From: Ectobacillus sp042610425 | GTDB taxonomy: Bacteria; Bacillota; Bacilli; Bacillales; Bacillaceae_G | Assembly (NCBI RefSeq): GCF_042610425.1 | Contig: NZ_JBGJZM010000001.1 | Span: 1,798,001 to 1,862,000 of the forward strand | Reading direction: 5' to 3' | Length of the DNA stretch: 64,000 bases | In this document: piece after piece, positions 1-9,553 of the stretch | Numbering within the stretch: position 1 is the first letter of the stretch | Layout of the letters: every line of letters begins with the position of its first letter | Translations under genes and position numbers: made by a program | Notes under the pieces: generated by a model | What the model saw: only the letters and a program-made list of their open reading frames with translations | Databases searched by the model: none | What the model was told of the DNA's origin: nothing

Positions 1-636
1 TTAAGACAAATCGTTCTTGGTTTATCCATTGCTGCACCAATTGGACCTATTAATATAGAAATAATTAGAAGAGGAATCTATCAAGGGTTGTGGTCTTCTC
101 TGCTTGTTGGAGCAGGCGGCATGACATCTGATCTCATTTTAATGTTCCTTATGTATCAAGGACTTTCTGAATTTCTAACGTTAAACTGGGTACAACTTAC
201 ATTGCTGATACTTGGTGCACTAGTTTTAACCTATACCGGCGTTCAGAGCTTCATTCATAGAACAGAGCCAATCGTTGATTCTCCCCGTAGCAAGGGAGAT
301 CATTTAAGCACAGGGTTGATTCGCTCCTATATTACGGGGGTATCCATAGCAGCTTTTAACCCCTTAAATATTCTTTTCTGGCTAGGAATTTACGGATCCG
401 TGTTAAGTGATTCATTTCATGACGACAATATAATAAGAGCATTCTACATTAGTAGTGCAGTTTTTATTGGTATAGGGTTGTGGAATTTGAATTTGGCGTT
501 AACCGTTCACTTTAGTAAAACATTATTGAAACCAGAAATTATGAAAGTCATCTCATTAACGACAAGTCTAGTTTTACTAGGATTTGGTTTTCATTTCGCT
601 TATGAGGCTATCGTTAGAATTACAGTATTCCTTTAA
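1..636 (+). CDS. LysE/RhtB-family amino-acid exporter (5' truncated)
   Basis: The reading frame is open from the first base of the window, so the protein's start lies outside; about 211 residues are visible. The visible N-terminus contains GLSIAAPIGPINIE, which fits the first-helix signature of the LysE/RhtB exporters, followed by about five hydrophobic segments and a second AAFNPLNILFW stretch in mid-protein, the internal-repeat equivalent. Family members export amino acids or analogues across the cytoplasmic membrane; the substrate cannot be told here. An internal TTG at 88 is not a convincing start because homology-like sequence continues upstream of it. A complex inverted repeat that probably terminates the transcript follows at 654-738. 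Confidence 0.75.
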   Translation, partial: LRQIVLGLSIAAPIGPINIEIIRRGIYQGLWSSLLVGAGGMTSDLILMFLMYQGLSEFLTLNWVQLTLLILGALVLTYTGVQSFIHRTEPIVDSPRSKGDHLSTGLIRSYITGVSIAAFNPLNILFWLGIYGSVLSDSFHDDNIIRAFYISSAVFIGIGLWNLNLALTVHFSKTLLKPEIMKVISLTTSLVLLGFGFHFAYEAIVRITVFL

Positions 637-653
637 GGGTTATTGTACAAATA

Positions 654-738
654 AAAACCACCTACTATGAAGTGAACCCCCTAAATTGAATTTACTAGTC
701 CAACTTAGGGGGTTCACTTCATTCTCACGGGTGGTTTT
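654..738. repeat. Nested inverted repeat: IS-end-like palindrome inside a terminator stem
   Basis: An outer stem AAAACCACC (654-662) / GGTGGTTTT (730-738) encloses an inner inverted repeat. The inner arms are 667-688 and 701-722, 22 bases each with one mismatch, separated by 12 bases. They begin ATGAAGTGAACCCCC, which recalls terminal repeats of IS3-family (IS150 group) elements; that resemblance is from memory. The outer stem has a run of T after it on the + strand and could terminate the exporter transcript. Confidence 0.65.
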
Positions 739-900
739 ATGTTTCGCCCTCTCCAGTCTCAACGGACTGAAGTCCATAAATGTGAAGGATATCTCTGTGA
801 TATCCATGGTTTAATTTTTTTGATATCAGTTTAATTATCGGTCCAGAATCGCTCCATGTTCTTGGCTTACCAGAGATTATATATCATTAGTTCCTATTCA

Positions 901-1992
901 TTAATTTGCACGTGATTTACTTTCTAATGTGTTTTGCGCTTTTCTGATTTGTTTGCTTCTTAACTGTCCACAGGCGGCATCAATGTCAGTCCCATGCTCT
1001 TGGCGTATTTTGCAATTGATTCCCCGCTTTTTCAACGTATCATAAAACGACAGTACTGATTCCTGCTCACTTCTTTGGTATTGACTATGTTCATCCACTG
1101 GATTATATGGAATTAAATTTACATAGGTCCGCTGATTTTTGTCGCTGAGAAGATCAGCAAGCTGCAAAGCCTCTTCCTTATGATCATTTATTCCCTTAAG
1201 CAAAATATATTCAATCGTAATCCGACGATTTGTTTTTTCTAAATAATAGTCAATTGCCTGCATGAGCTCCTCGATTGGAATCGCCCGATTTATTTTCATA
1301 ATCCGGGATCTTAGCTCATTATTTGGCGCATGCAAGGAGATTGCTAAGTTTATCGGCAACTTAGTATCAGTAAATTCATAAATTTTGCTGGCAAGACCAC
1401 TGGTTGATACAGTAATATGTCTAGCCGCTATGGCTAGTCCTTTATCGTCCGTAATTACCCTTAGGAAACCCACTAGATTTTCAAAATTATCAAATGGCTC
1501 ACCGATTCCCATTACGACAATATGACTTACGTTTTCTCCCTGCCCCATCTGATCGAGAAGAAGTTGAACGTTCATAATCTGTTCGACAATTTCACCACTA
1601 GACAGGTCGCGACTTTTCGCTAATAGGCCGCTTGCACAAAAACTGCAGCCAATGTTACAGCCTACTTGTGTTGTAACACAAACCGATAAGCCATATTTAT
1701 GTCGCATCAAAACTGTTTCGATCAAGTAACCATCAGATAATTTAAATAAAAACTTTATTGTTCCGTCCTTAGATTCTTGCTTTATATGCTGGTTTAAAGT
1801 TTGAATGACAAAGTTATCTGCCAGTAATTGAACACATTCCTGATTCACGTCCAGCATCTCGGAGAAATCTGTTACCCGCTTCCTATAAAGCCAATCCCAA
1901 ACCTGTGATGCCCTATATTTTTTATGACCATGCTCTTGGAGCCATTCAGTCAATTGATTAAATGTTAATCCATAAATAGATCCTTTATTCAT
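901..1992 (-). CDS. rlmN: 23S rRNA (adenine-C2)-methyltransferase RlmN
   Basis: Radical-SAM enzyme that methylates C2 of A2503 in 23S rRNA and, in characterised members, A37 of some tRNAs. The 363 residues match the family length. The N-terminal HhH-like domain (about 1-90) is followed by the radical-SAM CxxxCxxC motif in QVGCNIGCSFCASG (about 110-120), the SAM-binding GIGEP, and the C-terminal methyl-carrier cysteine in DAACGQLR (about 342). Start: ATG at 1992 with AGGAGGG eight bases upstream. It stands alone, not next to the phosphatase/kinase genes that usually accompany rlmN in Bacillus, so it could be a second copy; that cannot be decided from this window. Confidence 0.93.
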   Translation of the reverse strand: MNKGSIYGLTFNQLTEWLQEHGHKKYRASQVWDWLYRKRVTDFSEMLDVNQECVQLLADNFVIQTLNQHIKQESKDGTIKFLFKLSDGYLIETVLMRHKYGLSVCVTTQVGCNIGCSFCASGLLAKSRDLSSGEIVEQIMNVQLLLDQMGQGENVSHIVVMGIGEPFDNFENLVGFLRVITDDKGLAIAARHITVSTSGLASKIYEFTDTKLPINLAISLHAPNNELRSRIMKINRAIPIEELMQAIDYYLEKTNRRITIEYILLKGINDHKEEALQLADLLSDKNQRTYVNLIPYNPVDEHSQYQRSEQESVLSFYDTLKKRGINCKIRQEHGTDIDAACGQLRSKQIRKAQNTLESKSRAN

Positions 1993-2296
1993 AAGTTCCC
2001 TCCTAGAATATACTTATACTAAGCAAGGAGCTTGCCTAAAAAGATTTTAAAAATCCTCCATTATTTATGATAAGGTTCACCATGCTTATTATTAAGCTGT
2101 TTAATAAATATAGCAAATTACAATCCCTTCTTCAACAAACTGACCTTTTTAATGGAATAACTCGTTTATATTTTATCTTTTGATTCATAACTTTTTTTGG
2201 CCTATCTATTGTTTATCTACTTAGCATCATTTGACAAAATCCTAATCTACCAGTATTATCACTATCAATTCGAACTTATTTATGGGAGAGATAAAG

Positions 2297-2737
2297 ATGA
2301 AAATTTATGTTGATGCAGATGCTTGTCCGGTAAAAGATATTATTATCTCTGAAGGTACGAAGGAGGAAATTTCTGTTATCCTTGTTACTAGCTTTTCTCA
2401 TTTTTCTAATGCGGAACAACCAGTAGGAGTAAAGACCATTTATGTTGATTCTGGAGCGGATGCTGCGGATTATCGGATTATGAAGTTAGTAGAAATAGGA
2501 GATATAATTGTTACGCAAGATTATGGTCTTGCTTCGCTAGGTTTAGCAAAAGGGTGTACGGTTCTTCACCATAAAGGGTTTAGCTATACAAATGAAAACA
2601 TTGATCAATTATTACAAACACGTTATTTTAGTGCAATGGCTCGAAAAAGCGGAAAGCGTACAAAAGGGCCAAAACCATTTACATCAGAAGATAGGGAGAA
2701 ATTTAGGGGACTTTTTATAAGCGTGATTTCACGTTAA
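2297..2737 (+). CDS. YaiI/YqxD-family protein (DUF188)
   Basis: A 146-residue cytoplasmic protein starting MKIYVDADACPVKD, the diagnostic N-terminus of the UPF0178/DUF188 family, with a later VTQDYGLASL motif. These acidic clusters resemble PIN/NYN-type nuclease folds, but no function is established. An in-frame ATG lies at 2282, but GGGAGAG falls between the two and is correctly spaced only for the ATG at 2297, which also gives the family's usual N-terminus. Confidence 0.9.
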   Translation: MKIYVDADACPVKDIIISEGTKEEISVILVTSFSHFSNAEQPVGVKTIYVDSGADAADYRIMKLVEIGDIIVTQDYGLASLGLAKGCTVLHHKGFSYTNENIDQLLQTRYFSAMARKSGKRTKGPKPFTSEDREKFRGLFISVISR

Positions 2738-2834
2738 AATCAAAGGGGGATTTCAATCTAGTGGTGCACCAGCCCCTCCAGATAATACGAATTTTCTCAA
2801 CCACATGGACAAAATGCTCTAAATAAGTCTATAT

Positions 2835-5800
2835 TTAGAGCATCAGAATCTCACGAATATCCTCTTCGGTTAAAGTTGCTGAATACTTTTCTTCTGAATC
2901 GATAATATCTGCAATAAGATCTCTCTTTTTTTCTTGGAGCTCATTCATCTTTTCTTCAATTGTGCCACGAGCAACAAGCTTGATCACCTGTACAACATTT
3001 TTCTGACCCATTCGATGCGCCCGGTCTGCCGCTTGCTCCTCGACCGCAGGATTCCACCAAAGATCATATAAGATGACTGTATCCGCACCTGTTAGGTTCA
3101 GTCCTGTACCTCCTGCTTTTAAAGAAATAAGAAACAAGTCTCGCTCACCATCATTAAATCGATTGCAGATTTCCACTCGTCTTTCTGAAGGGGTTTGTCC
3201 GTCAAGATAGAAATACGTTTGACCTCGCATTGTTATCTCTCTGCCTATCAGCCCAAGCATTTTTGTAAATTGGGAGAATATCAACACTCTTCTTCCAGAA
3301 AGTCTTGATTCCTCTATTATTTGTAACAGCTGCTCGTATTTTGCTGAGCTTCCCTTGTAGCCTTCTACAAATAGGGCAGGGTGACAACAAATTTGTCGCA
3401 ATCTCGTCAATCCCGCTAAAATCCGAATACGATTTTTTCGAATGGTATCCTTGTCGAGGTGCTTAAATGTATCATGGCGCAGCTTCGCCAAATATGCTGT
3501 ATAGAGCTTCTTTTGTTCAGGCAGCAACTCTGATAATGCAAGCGACTCCACTTTTTCAGGTAACTCAGCAAGTACATCCGCTTTTATTCTACGAAGCAAA
3601 AAGGGACGAACCCTTCTGGCAATTGTTTTCCTTGAAAGATGGCTGTATTCCCTTAATCCTTGGAATAGCTGCGGGAAGACAACGTGAAAAATCGACCAAA
3701 GCTCTTCAAGTGAATTTTCCACCGGTGTTCCGGTAAGAGCAAAACGATTCTCTGCCTGTATCCTTTTCACAGCCCGAGCCGTTTGAGTCACTGGATTTTT
3801 AAACGCCTGTGCCTCATCAAAGAAAACAGTATGAAACGTTTGCTTCTCATACCATTTTATATCACGGCGTAGAATCGGGTAGGACGTAATTATGACATCT
3901 ACATCTTCGCTATCCTTTTGTAGCTCTTCTCGATCCGTTTTCTTCCCGTCTATAACGATTGCTTGAAGTTCAGGAGCAAATTTCGTGATTTCCTGTAACC
4001 AGTTATAGGTTAAGGATGATGGGCAAACAATGAGGACCGGGAGCCTGCTTTCCCGAATGCTGGAAAGCTCTGAAACAATGAATGTAATACTTTGCAACGT
4101 TTTGCCAAGTCCCATATCATCTGCGAGAACACCGCCAAATCCGTAGCTAGCAAGCGTCTTCATCCATTTATATCCATGTTTTTGATAGTCTCTTACGATG
4201 TTAACTAAACTTTGTGGCACCTCGAAATCTAAGTTACCTGGGTTCCATATGTTATCAAGAACCTGCCGGAACGATTCTTCTACCGTGAAGACTTGACTAC
4301 CATCAATCACATCAAAAAATTTAAGACTTTGTATAACAGGCATATTTAAACTGGCTTCAAAATCATCATCCTGAACCGGAACTTCCTTCAGAAAACGCTG
4401 GATTTCTTTCATTTCTCTTGTCTCGAGAGATAGGAGTGATCCATTTTGAAGGCGGTAATATTTCCGTTTTTCTTCCAACGCCGCTAAAATCTCTCGAATC
4501 TGTTTGTCAGCAATACCGTCCATCTCAAATTTGAATTCCAACCAATTAGTGCGTTGTTTTTGAACCTTCACTCTAATCTTGGGATGAGCATTCTTTCTCA
4601 AGATGCGAATCCGAACAGCTGTTGTCGCATAAATTTGAACGAGTTGATGAAGCCTTGGCACGATATGATATAAAAATTCATACTCCAATGCTTCATTTTG
4701 CATATAATAGCCGCCTTCTGTTTTAGAAAATCTGCCCTCCTCCATGACCTGAAGGATTTCCTCTTCCTTTTTCAGATCCCTTATAATCATTGGTCCTGCT
4801 TTGATATCTCGGCTTTCCAATGGTTGAATCACAACATTTTCATATTGAAACTCTAGTCCTGCAAGCAGTCGATTGTTCAAACGATCCAAGTAAAGCTTGG
4901 CAACAAGTGGTGTTTTCATAATCTCCTGAGATAACGCTTTAGACAGTTGAACATCGCCAATTTTTTTCAGACCAGGTACGATTTTTTTTAGAAAAAAATC
5001 AATTTGTTCCTGCGGAATCGGAATATGATTCGTAGATGGAGATGTTAGCATTTGCTTTAGTTCGGATAATCGTTCACAGTCCTGTCCTTCTAACCGAAAG
5101 ACTATCCCGTCACATAGCACAGAACTATAGGAATTCAAAACGACCATTCGGTCAAAGCCCTTAATCATCAATTGGTAATCATCGCCTTCGCTTTCTTCAA
5201 ATGTAAACTGTATAGGAGGTGGTCCATCCATCATTCGCAGGCTCTCAAAAGACTGACCATCATGCTCAATTGTTACCAACGGAGTCTTTGTGAGTAAAGG
5301 GATAAGTCTCACCCAAGTGGATGGCGGAATAAGTAATGTTTGATTACTAACTGTACAGTCAGAATGGTTCGGTAATGCTTCTAAAAAGGCCTTTTCATCA
5401 TGTACGACCCGGACGAGTTGATGAATAATCGCATCTGATTCATTTAAAAAGCAATGAAGACCTGGGTCATATCTAAATGTAGAGGATATGTTACTGGGTT
5501 CCCCATGTTTTACGTCCTGTAGAAAGTCTCGAATTTTTTTTAGCTTCGTATGACCAATCTCTACTTCCATTCCAAACAAGTACTGACCTTTTCCTATCGA
5601 GAACGGCTTACAGATGAACTTGACATCAAGTACTTTTCTTTTTTCAAAATGAAGCTGATGTCCACTTGTTCGAGTTGGTCTGTCATGGAAGAGCTTCATG
5701 AAGTCTTCTGTTAGCTCTCCAGAATTGGATTGCGGACCCTGTACCCCGATAGGAAACGTTCCTTGTCGTTGCTGTTCATAAATGGCTAATAAAACGGCCG

Positions 5801-6047
5801 CAATATGTTGGCAACACTTCCCGAAGTTTGGTAACGTAGGACAGCTACATTTCGTCTGCATGACCCCTTTCACATCTTCTTCAATTGTGACATGAAAGTC
5901 TTCCGTTCCATTAACGGTGGCTTCGCAGAAATCCGGGCTATACTGGTTAAATGTTACTTTACTCGCTTGATAAAAAGATTCTCCTCTTTTGAAGGAGACG
6001 GTACCGCACATTTCTTTTATCATCTTATAATTTATTTTTATATCCAT
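2835..6047 (-). CDS. SWIM zinc-finger SNF2/Rad54-family DEAD-like helicase
   Basis: About 1070 residues. An N-terminal SWIM zinc finger (CSC...CCQH, near residue 70-90) probably binds nucleic acid. A long middle region (SNF2_assoc-type, 200-600) follows. The C-terminal half is a SNF2 ATPase: Walker A in DDMGLGKT, DEAQ box, a SAT-like ALTGTPVE, and motif VI in RAHRMGQ. Such proteins are DNA-dependent ATPases that remodel protein-DNA complexes; the bacterial members have been linked to transcription recycling or repair, not proven here. The frame is open for 54 more codons upstream, but the ATG at 6047 begins the recognisable domain (MDIKINYKMIKE) and has a GGAGCGGGAG-type site before it. It appears to be monocistronic. 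Confidence 0.88.
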   Translation of the reverse strand: MDIKINYKMIKEMCGTVSFKRGESFYQASKVTFNQYSPDFCEATVNGTEDFHVTIEEDVKGVMQTKCSCPTLPNFGKCCQHIAAVLLAIYEQQRQGTFPIGVQGPQSNSGELTEDFMKLFHDRPTRTSGHQLHFEKRKVLDVKFICKPFSIGKGQYLFGMEVEIGHTKLKKIRDFLQDVKHGEPSNISSTFRYDPGLHCFLNESDAIIHQLVRVVHDEKAFLEALPNHSDCTVSNQTLLIPPSTWVRLIPLLTKTPLVTIEHDGQSFESLRMMDGPPPIQFTFEESEGDDYQLMIKGFDRMVVLNSYSSVLCDGIVFRLEGQDCERLSELKQMLTSPSTNHIPIPQEQIDFFLKKIVPGLKKIGDVQLSKALSQEIMKTPLVAKLYLDRLNNRLLAGLEFQYENVVIQPLESRDIKAGPMIIRDLKKEEEILQVMEEGRFSKTEGGYYMQNEALEYEFLYHIVPRLHQLVQIYATTAVRIRILRKNAHPKIRVKVQKQRTNWLEFKFEMDGIADKQIREILAALEEKRKYYRLQNGSLLSLETREMKEIQRFLKEVPVQDDDFEASLNMPVIQSLKFFDVIDGSQVFTVEESFRQVLDNIWNPGNLDFEVPQSLVNIVRDYQKHGYKWMKTLASYGFGGVLADDMGLGKTLQSITFIVSELSSIRESRLPVLIVCPSSLTYNWLQEITKFAPELQAIVIDGKKTDREELQKDSEDVDVIITSYPILRRDIKWYEKQTFHTVFFDEAQAFKNPVTQTARAVKRIQAENRFALTGTPVENSLEELWSIFHVVFPQLFQGLREYSHLSRKTIARRVRPFLLRRIKADVLAELPEKVESLALSELLPEQKKLYTAYLAKLRHDTFKHLDKDTIRKNRIRILAGLTRLRQICCHPALFVEGYKGSSAKYEQLLQIIEESRLSGRRVLIFSQFTKMLGLIGREITMRGQTYFYLDGQTPSERRVEICNRFNDGERDLFLISLKAGGTGLNLTGADTVILYDLWWNPAVEEQAADRAHRMGQKNVVQVIKLVARGTIEEKMNELQEKKRDLIADIIDSEEKYSATLTEEDIREILML

Positions 6048-6357
6048 GTACTCCCGCTCCTTCCTTTCTATTTGTCGAAGGGTATCTATATATTCGAAGC
6101 CTGTACTATTTTTCTTCACTTGTCCCATTTTATCATGTTCATGTATTCTTTGTTCAATCGAACTGGTAGTGGAACAAGAAAAAGGCGATGCCATATTTAA
6201 GCATGGCACCCGTTACTTCAATAGCAGCTATTTTATTTGCAAATCAGAAATAGCCCCGCCTCGTTATACAATTGAAATTGAGCTTTAAATTATTTTGAAG
6301 AATGGAGCAAAATATAAATATTATCATAAAGACCAAACAGATTTCATATTACTGACC

Positions 6358-6386
6358 TTGACCTTTTCAATTAATACTGGTAGAAT
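6358..6386 (+). promoter_or_regulatory. Sigma-A promoter of the glycine-riboswitch/permease unit
   Basis: TTGACC, a 17-base spacer and TAGAAT match the housekeeping consensus closely. Transcription would begin near 6393, about 90 bases before the glycine aptamer. Confidence 0.7.
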
Positions 6387-6473
6387 TCTAAACTATCATA
6401 CAATAATTTTTAGCCGTTTTTTTGATTACTTACAATCAAATAGGTTGCTATGATTGTTATGGGTAAAACTATA

Positions 6474-6560
6474 ACAGGAGCAGTTTCTGGAGAGATCGCA
6501 AATCGTTGCGACGCCGAAGGGTTCACAATCTCAGGCAAAAGGACAGAAGGATAAACAAAG
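6474..6560 (+). ncRNA. Glycine riboswitch (single aptamer)
   Basis: The sequence carries the hallmark glycine-aptamer blocks: TCTGGAGAGA, then GACGCCGAAGGG, then ATCTCAGGCAAAAGGACAGAA. The P1 stem TTCTG (6485-6489) / CAGAA (6544-6548) closes it. Only one full aptamer is visible; known singlets use a short ghost aptamer on one side, and the 6549-6588 segment could play that part. An intrinsic terminator follows at 6590, then a permease gene, so glycine should control read-through into a transporter. Confidence 0.88.
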
Positions 6561-6589
6561 CTATTTGCTATGTTATTATTCTGACGTTT

Positions 6590-6621
6590 AATGAGATTGG
6601 AGAATTCCAATCTCATTTTTT
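6590..6621 (+). terminator. Riboswitch-controlled intrinsic terminator
   Basis: A perfect 12-bp stem (6590-6601 / 6606-6617) with a GAAT loop and a T run sits between the glycine aptamer and the permease gene, the expected expression platform. Confidence 0.85.
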
Positions 6622-6719
6622 TATCTAAAAAAAATAATACTTTACTAAATAATAGCTATAAAAATTATTATTTTTATGACTACTACATATAAATATCAAT
6701 ATAATTTGGAGGGATTGCA

Positions 6720-8066
6720 GTGGCACAGCAAGCGTTAAAAAGAGATTTGAAGAATCGACATGTACAATTAATCGCAATTGGTGGTACGATTGGAACTGGT
6801 TTGTTTTTAGGTTCAGGTAAAGCGATCCAATTGGCAGGCCCTTCTATTATCTTTGCTTATTTAATCGTTGGGATTGCAGTGTTTTTTGTCATGAGAGCAT
6901 TAGGAGAATTACTTCTATCGAATACGGGGTATCAATCATTTACAGACTTTGCTGTAGATTATATTGGACCGTGGGCAGGCTTTGTGACTGGATGGACATA
7001 TTGGTTTTGTTGGATTATGACAGCCATGGCTGATCTTATAGCAATTGGTGTCTATGTACAATATTGGTTCCGCATTCCTCAATGGATACCTGCAATCATC
7101 GGTTTAGTCATTTTATTAGGGCTGAATTTACTGACTGTTAAACTTTTTGGAGAGTTAGAGTTTTGGTTTGCCTTAATTAAGGTCATCACCATTCTTGCTT
7201 TAATTATTATAGGAATTGTTCTCCTATTCATAGGATTCAAAACAGATACGGGAGCTGTTTCAGTATCAAATCTATGGGATTATGGTGGACTATTTCCAAA
7301 TGGAATATCTGGTTTTTTCCTCTCATTCCAAATGGTCGTATTTGCATTTGTTGGCGTTGAGTTAGTAGGTGTTTCTGCAGCAGAAACAGCTGATCCACAA
7401 AAAAGCATTCCATCAGCGATTAATAAAATTCCTCTTAGAATTCTGTTCTTCTACGTGGGAGCACTTGTCATCATTTTATGTATTAATCCATGGGTTCAAT
7501 TAAGTCCATCTAGCAGTCCTTTTGTACAGGTGTTCCGTTTAGTAGGAATCCCAATAGCAGCTGGAATCATTAACTTCGTTGTCTTAACATCAGCAGCCTC
7601 AGCTTGTAATAGTGGTTTGTTTTCAACAAGCAGAATTTTATATAACTTAAGTGTTCATAATGAGAAGAAAGCTAGACTTGCAAAGTTAAATAAAAATTAT
7701 GTACCTAGTAATGCTTTGATCCTATCCGCGATTGTTCTTTCTATCGGAGCACTTTTAAGTAAACTAATTCCAGAACAGGCTTTTGGCATTGTAACTACCA
7801 TTAGTGCCATTTGTTTTATTTGGGTTTGGAGCATTATCTTAATTTCTCATATACGTTATAGCAAATCACGTCCAGATTTACGAAAACAATCCATTTTTAA
7901 AGCACCGTTCACACCATTTATTAATTATGTCGTACTAGCACTATTTGCATTCATTTTAATCATCATGTTATTTGCTGCAGCGACTCGTTTAGCCCTGTTA
8001 ATGACACCTTTATGGTTTGCACTATTATTCATACTGTATTTCTTCAAACTGAAAAATATAAAATAA
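6720..8066 (+). CDS. APC-family amino-acid permease, glycine-riboswitch controlled
   Basis: A 448-residue, about 12-helix APC-superfamily permease of the AAT type. The N-terminus has AIGGTIGTGLFLGSG, the substrate-backbone-binding unwound region of helix 1, and EFWFALIKV further on. Relatives include CycA and other D-serine/D-alanine/glycine carriers. The gene lies behind a glycine riboswitch and attenuator, so glycine (or alanine/D-alanine with glycine) is the likely substrate; the riboswitch is the stronger evidence. Start is GTG at 6720, preceded by GGAGGGA. The transcript probably ends at the 8182 hairpin. Confidence 0.88.
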   Translation: MAQQALKRDLKNRHVQLIAIGGTIGTGLFLGSGKAIQLAGPSIIFAYLIVGIAVFFVMRALGELLLSNTGYQSFTDFAVDYIGPWAGFVTGWTYWFCWIMTAMADLIAIGVYVQYWFRIPQWIPAIIGLVILLGLNLLTVKLFGELEFWFALIKVITILALIIIGIVLLFIGFKTDTGAVSVSNLWDYGGLFPNGISGFFLSFQMVVFAFVGVELVGVSAAETADPQKSIPSAINKIPLRILFFYVGALVIILCINPWVQLSPSSSPFVQVFRLVGIPIAAGIINFVVLTSAASACNSGLFSTSRILYNLSVHNEKKARLAKLNKNYVPSNALILSAIVLSIGALLSKLIPEQAFGIVTTISAICFIWVWSIILISHIRYSKSRPDLRKQSIFKAPFTPFINYVVLALFAFILIIMLFAAATRLALLMTPLWFALLFILYFFKLKNIK

Positions 8067-8405
8067 TTACTTCAAAAAGCCCTTTCATTTATTCGGTTAT
8101 ATTTGATTGATTTAATCAACTGACAGATGGATGTCATTGGTGCAAAACAGCTAGGATCATCAAATAAATGTCGCTATAATGCTATTTCTCAATGTTGAGG
8201 AATAGTATTTTTTTATATAAATTTAAAATACTAACCTTGATAAACAGCAAAAGAAAGAACATGTTTTGAAAAACGATTGATGAAAACATATTCTTTCTAT
8301 ATTTAGATAGATAAATATCTTTATAATATTAAATTATATCCTTGATTATCCTTCAATTAAAGCACTCATAAGTTAACCTAAGAAAATAATTAAAATTACA
8401 AGGAA
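8067..8405. other. Gene-free spacer between permease and DUF5652 gene
   Basis: Apart from the terminator at 8182-8214 I see no gene, promoter pair or repeat in this AT-rich stretch. Confidence 0.5.
8182..8214 (+). terminator. Terminator of the permease gene
   Basis: An 11-bp stem CTATTTCTCAA / TTGAGGAATAG (one G-U) with a two-base loop is followed by TATTTTTTT, about 115 bases after the permease stop. Confidence 0.75.
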
Positions 8406-8606
8406 TTATCCTTTTCTTTTTTTGAAGAAAACAAGATAGAGTATTTCAAGAATCCCAACTGTATTTACTATTAACAGTACAATATACCATGCTAATTGTT
8501 TATTACGAGCAGAATGCCAAAGTGCTATGCCTTTCCAAATAAATGCCCAAACAATTACTAAATAAAGTATCGGACTATTATTTAAAACTTGAATTATATC
8601 ATTCAT
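8406..8606 (-). CDS. Small DUF5652-like membrane protein
   Basis: A 66-residue protein with two predicted membrane helices (about 10-26 and 38-60) and a basic C-terminus KKRKG. The motif WKGIALWHSARNKQ with NTVGILEILYL matches the small DUF5652 family as I remember it; function unknown. ATG at 8606 has a GGGGGGAG-type site immediately upstream, supporting a real gene. No operon partner. Confidence 0.7.
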   Translation of the reverse strand: MNDIIQVLNNSPILYLVIVWAFIWKGIALWHSARNKQLAWYIVLLIVNTVGILEILYLVFFKKRKG

Positions 8607-8771
8607 TTTACTCCCCCCTCAGCAGATATATCATCTTTCTTGCAACCACCCCCTTTACTAAATTTTAACATAGTTCGTTCTCATTTACGGTTGAATTTTA
8701 TGTGAATTCTTATTGAATCCTATCCGTTATTACCAACTTAACCCTTTTTTTTCTAAAAATACAAAAAAAGA

Positions 8772-8831
8772 TTTACCTGAAAAATATTTTGTTATATAAT
8801 ACAATCCATAATACGTTTAATTGTTATATAA
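8772..8831 (+). promoter_or_regulatory. Promoter and direct repeats ahead of the RraA-like gene
   Basis: TTTACC (8772-8777), 17 bases and TATAAT (8795-8800) form a probable sigma-A promoter. TTGTTATATAA occurs at 8789-8799, overlapping the -10, and again at 8821-8831, 32 bp later; the second copy extends into the palindrome TGTTATATAACA. A repressor site is possible. Confidence 0.45.
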
Positions 8832-8873
8832 CATTAATACTAGTTAATCTACTATTAAAAAGGAGAATGTTTT

Positions 8874-9497
8874 GTGGACAACCTAATAAAAGAATTTCAA
8901 AATATCCCAACGACCTGTATTTCTGATGCGATGGATGGATTAAATAATTTGAATCCGGAGATTAAACCTCTTAAGGAAGAATACAAGCTTGCTGGAAGAG
9001 CTTTAACGGTAAAAGTTCCTGTGGGAGATAATCTTGCCGTTCTAAAAGCAATCAGAGAATCGAAGCCGGGTGATATTTTAGTTATCGATGCTAAAGGAGA
9101 CCAATATCGGGCAATTGCTGGAGATTTTGTTGTAGGGATGGCAAAAACATTAGGCGTTGGAGGAATAGTAGTTGATGGTGTTATTCGTGATATCATTGGG
9201 ATCAAAGAACTAAATTTTCCTGTTTTCTCTAAAGGAACTGCTGTAGCCTCAAGTGGCAAAACTGGTATAGGTGATATTAATATTCCCATTTCATGTGGCG
9301 GGGCATCAATAACTCCAGGAGATATCATTGTTGGAGATGCAGACGGCGTTGTTGTGATTCCACAATCAATAGAACAAGAGATTTTCATCAAATCTTTAGA
9401 AAAAATGAAAAAAGATCAAGTGAGAGAAGACAATATTTCAGGAAATCCTGAAGCAATTATCGAACATTTAGATAAACAATTATCAAAATCCTTTTAA
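8874..9497 (+). CDS. RraA-like protein (possible 4-hydroxy-4-methyl-2-oxoglutarate aldolase family)
   Basis: A 207-residue protein of the RraA/HMG-aldolase fold. Family marks include CISDAMDG near the N-terminus, the central GGIVVDGVIRDI (equivalent of the GxxxDGxxRD metal/substrate loop, about 98-109) and GDIIVGDADGVVVIP. Members are either divalent-metal class II pyruvate aldolases or the RNase E inhibitor RraA; Bacillaceae lack RNase E, so an aldolase or decarboxylase role is more likely. Start GTG at 8874 follows AAGGAGAATG. Monocistronic, ended by the shared terminator at 9554. Confidence 0.82.
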   Translation: MDNLIKEFQNIPTTCISDAMDGLNNLNPEIKPLKEEYKLAGRALTVKVPVGDNLAVLKAIRESKPGDILVIDAKGDQYRAIAGDFVVGMAKTLGVGGIVVDGVIRDIIGIKELNFPVFSKGTAVASSGKTGIGDINIPISCGGASITPGDIIVGDADGVVVIPQSIEQEIFIKSLEKMKKDQVREDNISGNPEAIIEHLDKQLSKSF

Positions 9498-9553
9498 TTC
9501 AACGCATTTTAAACAGCAAATTAAAGTTAATTCTCGTGCCATTTACCTCAAAT

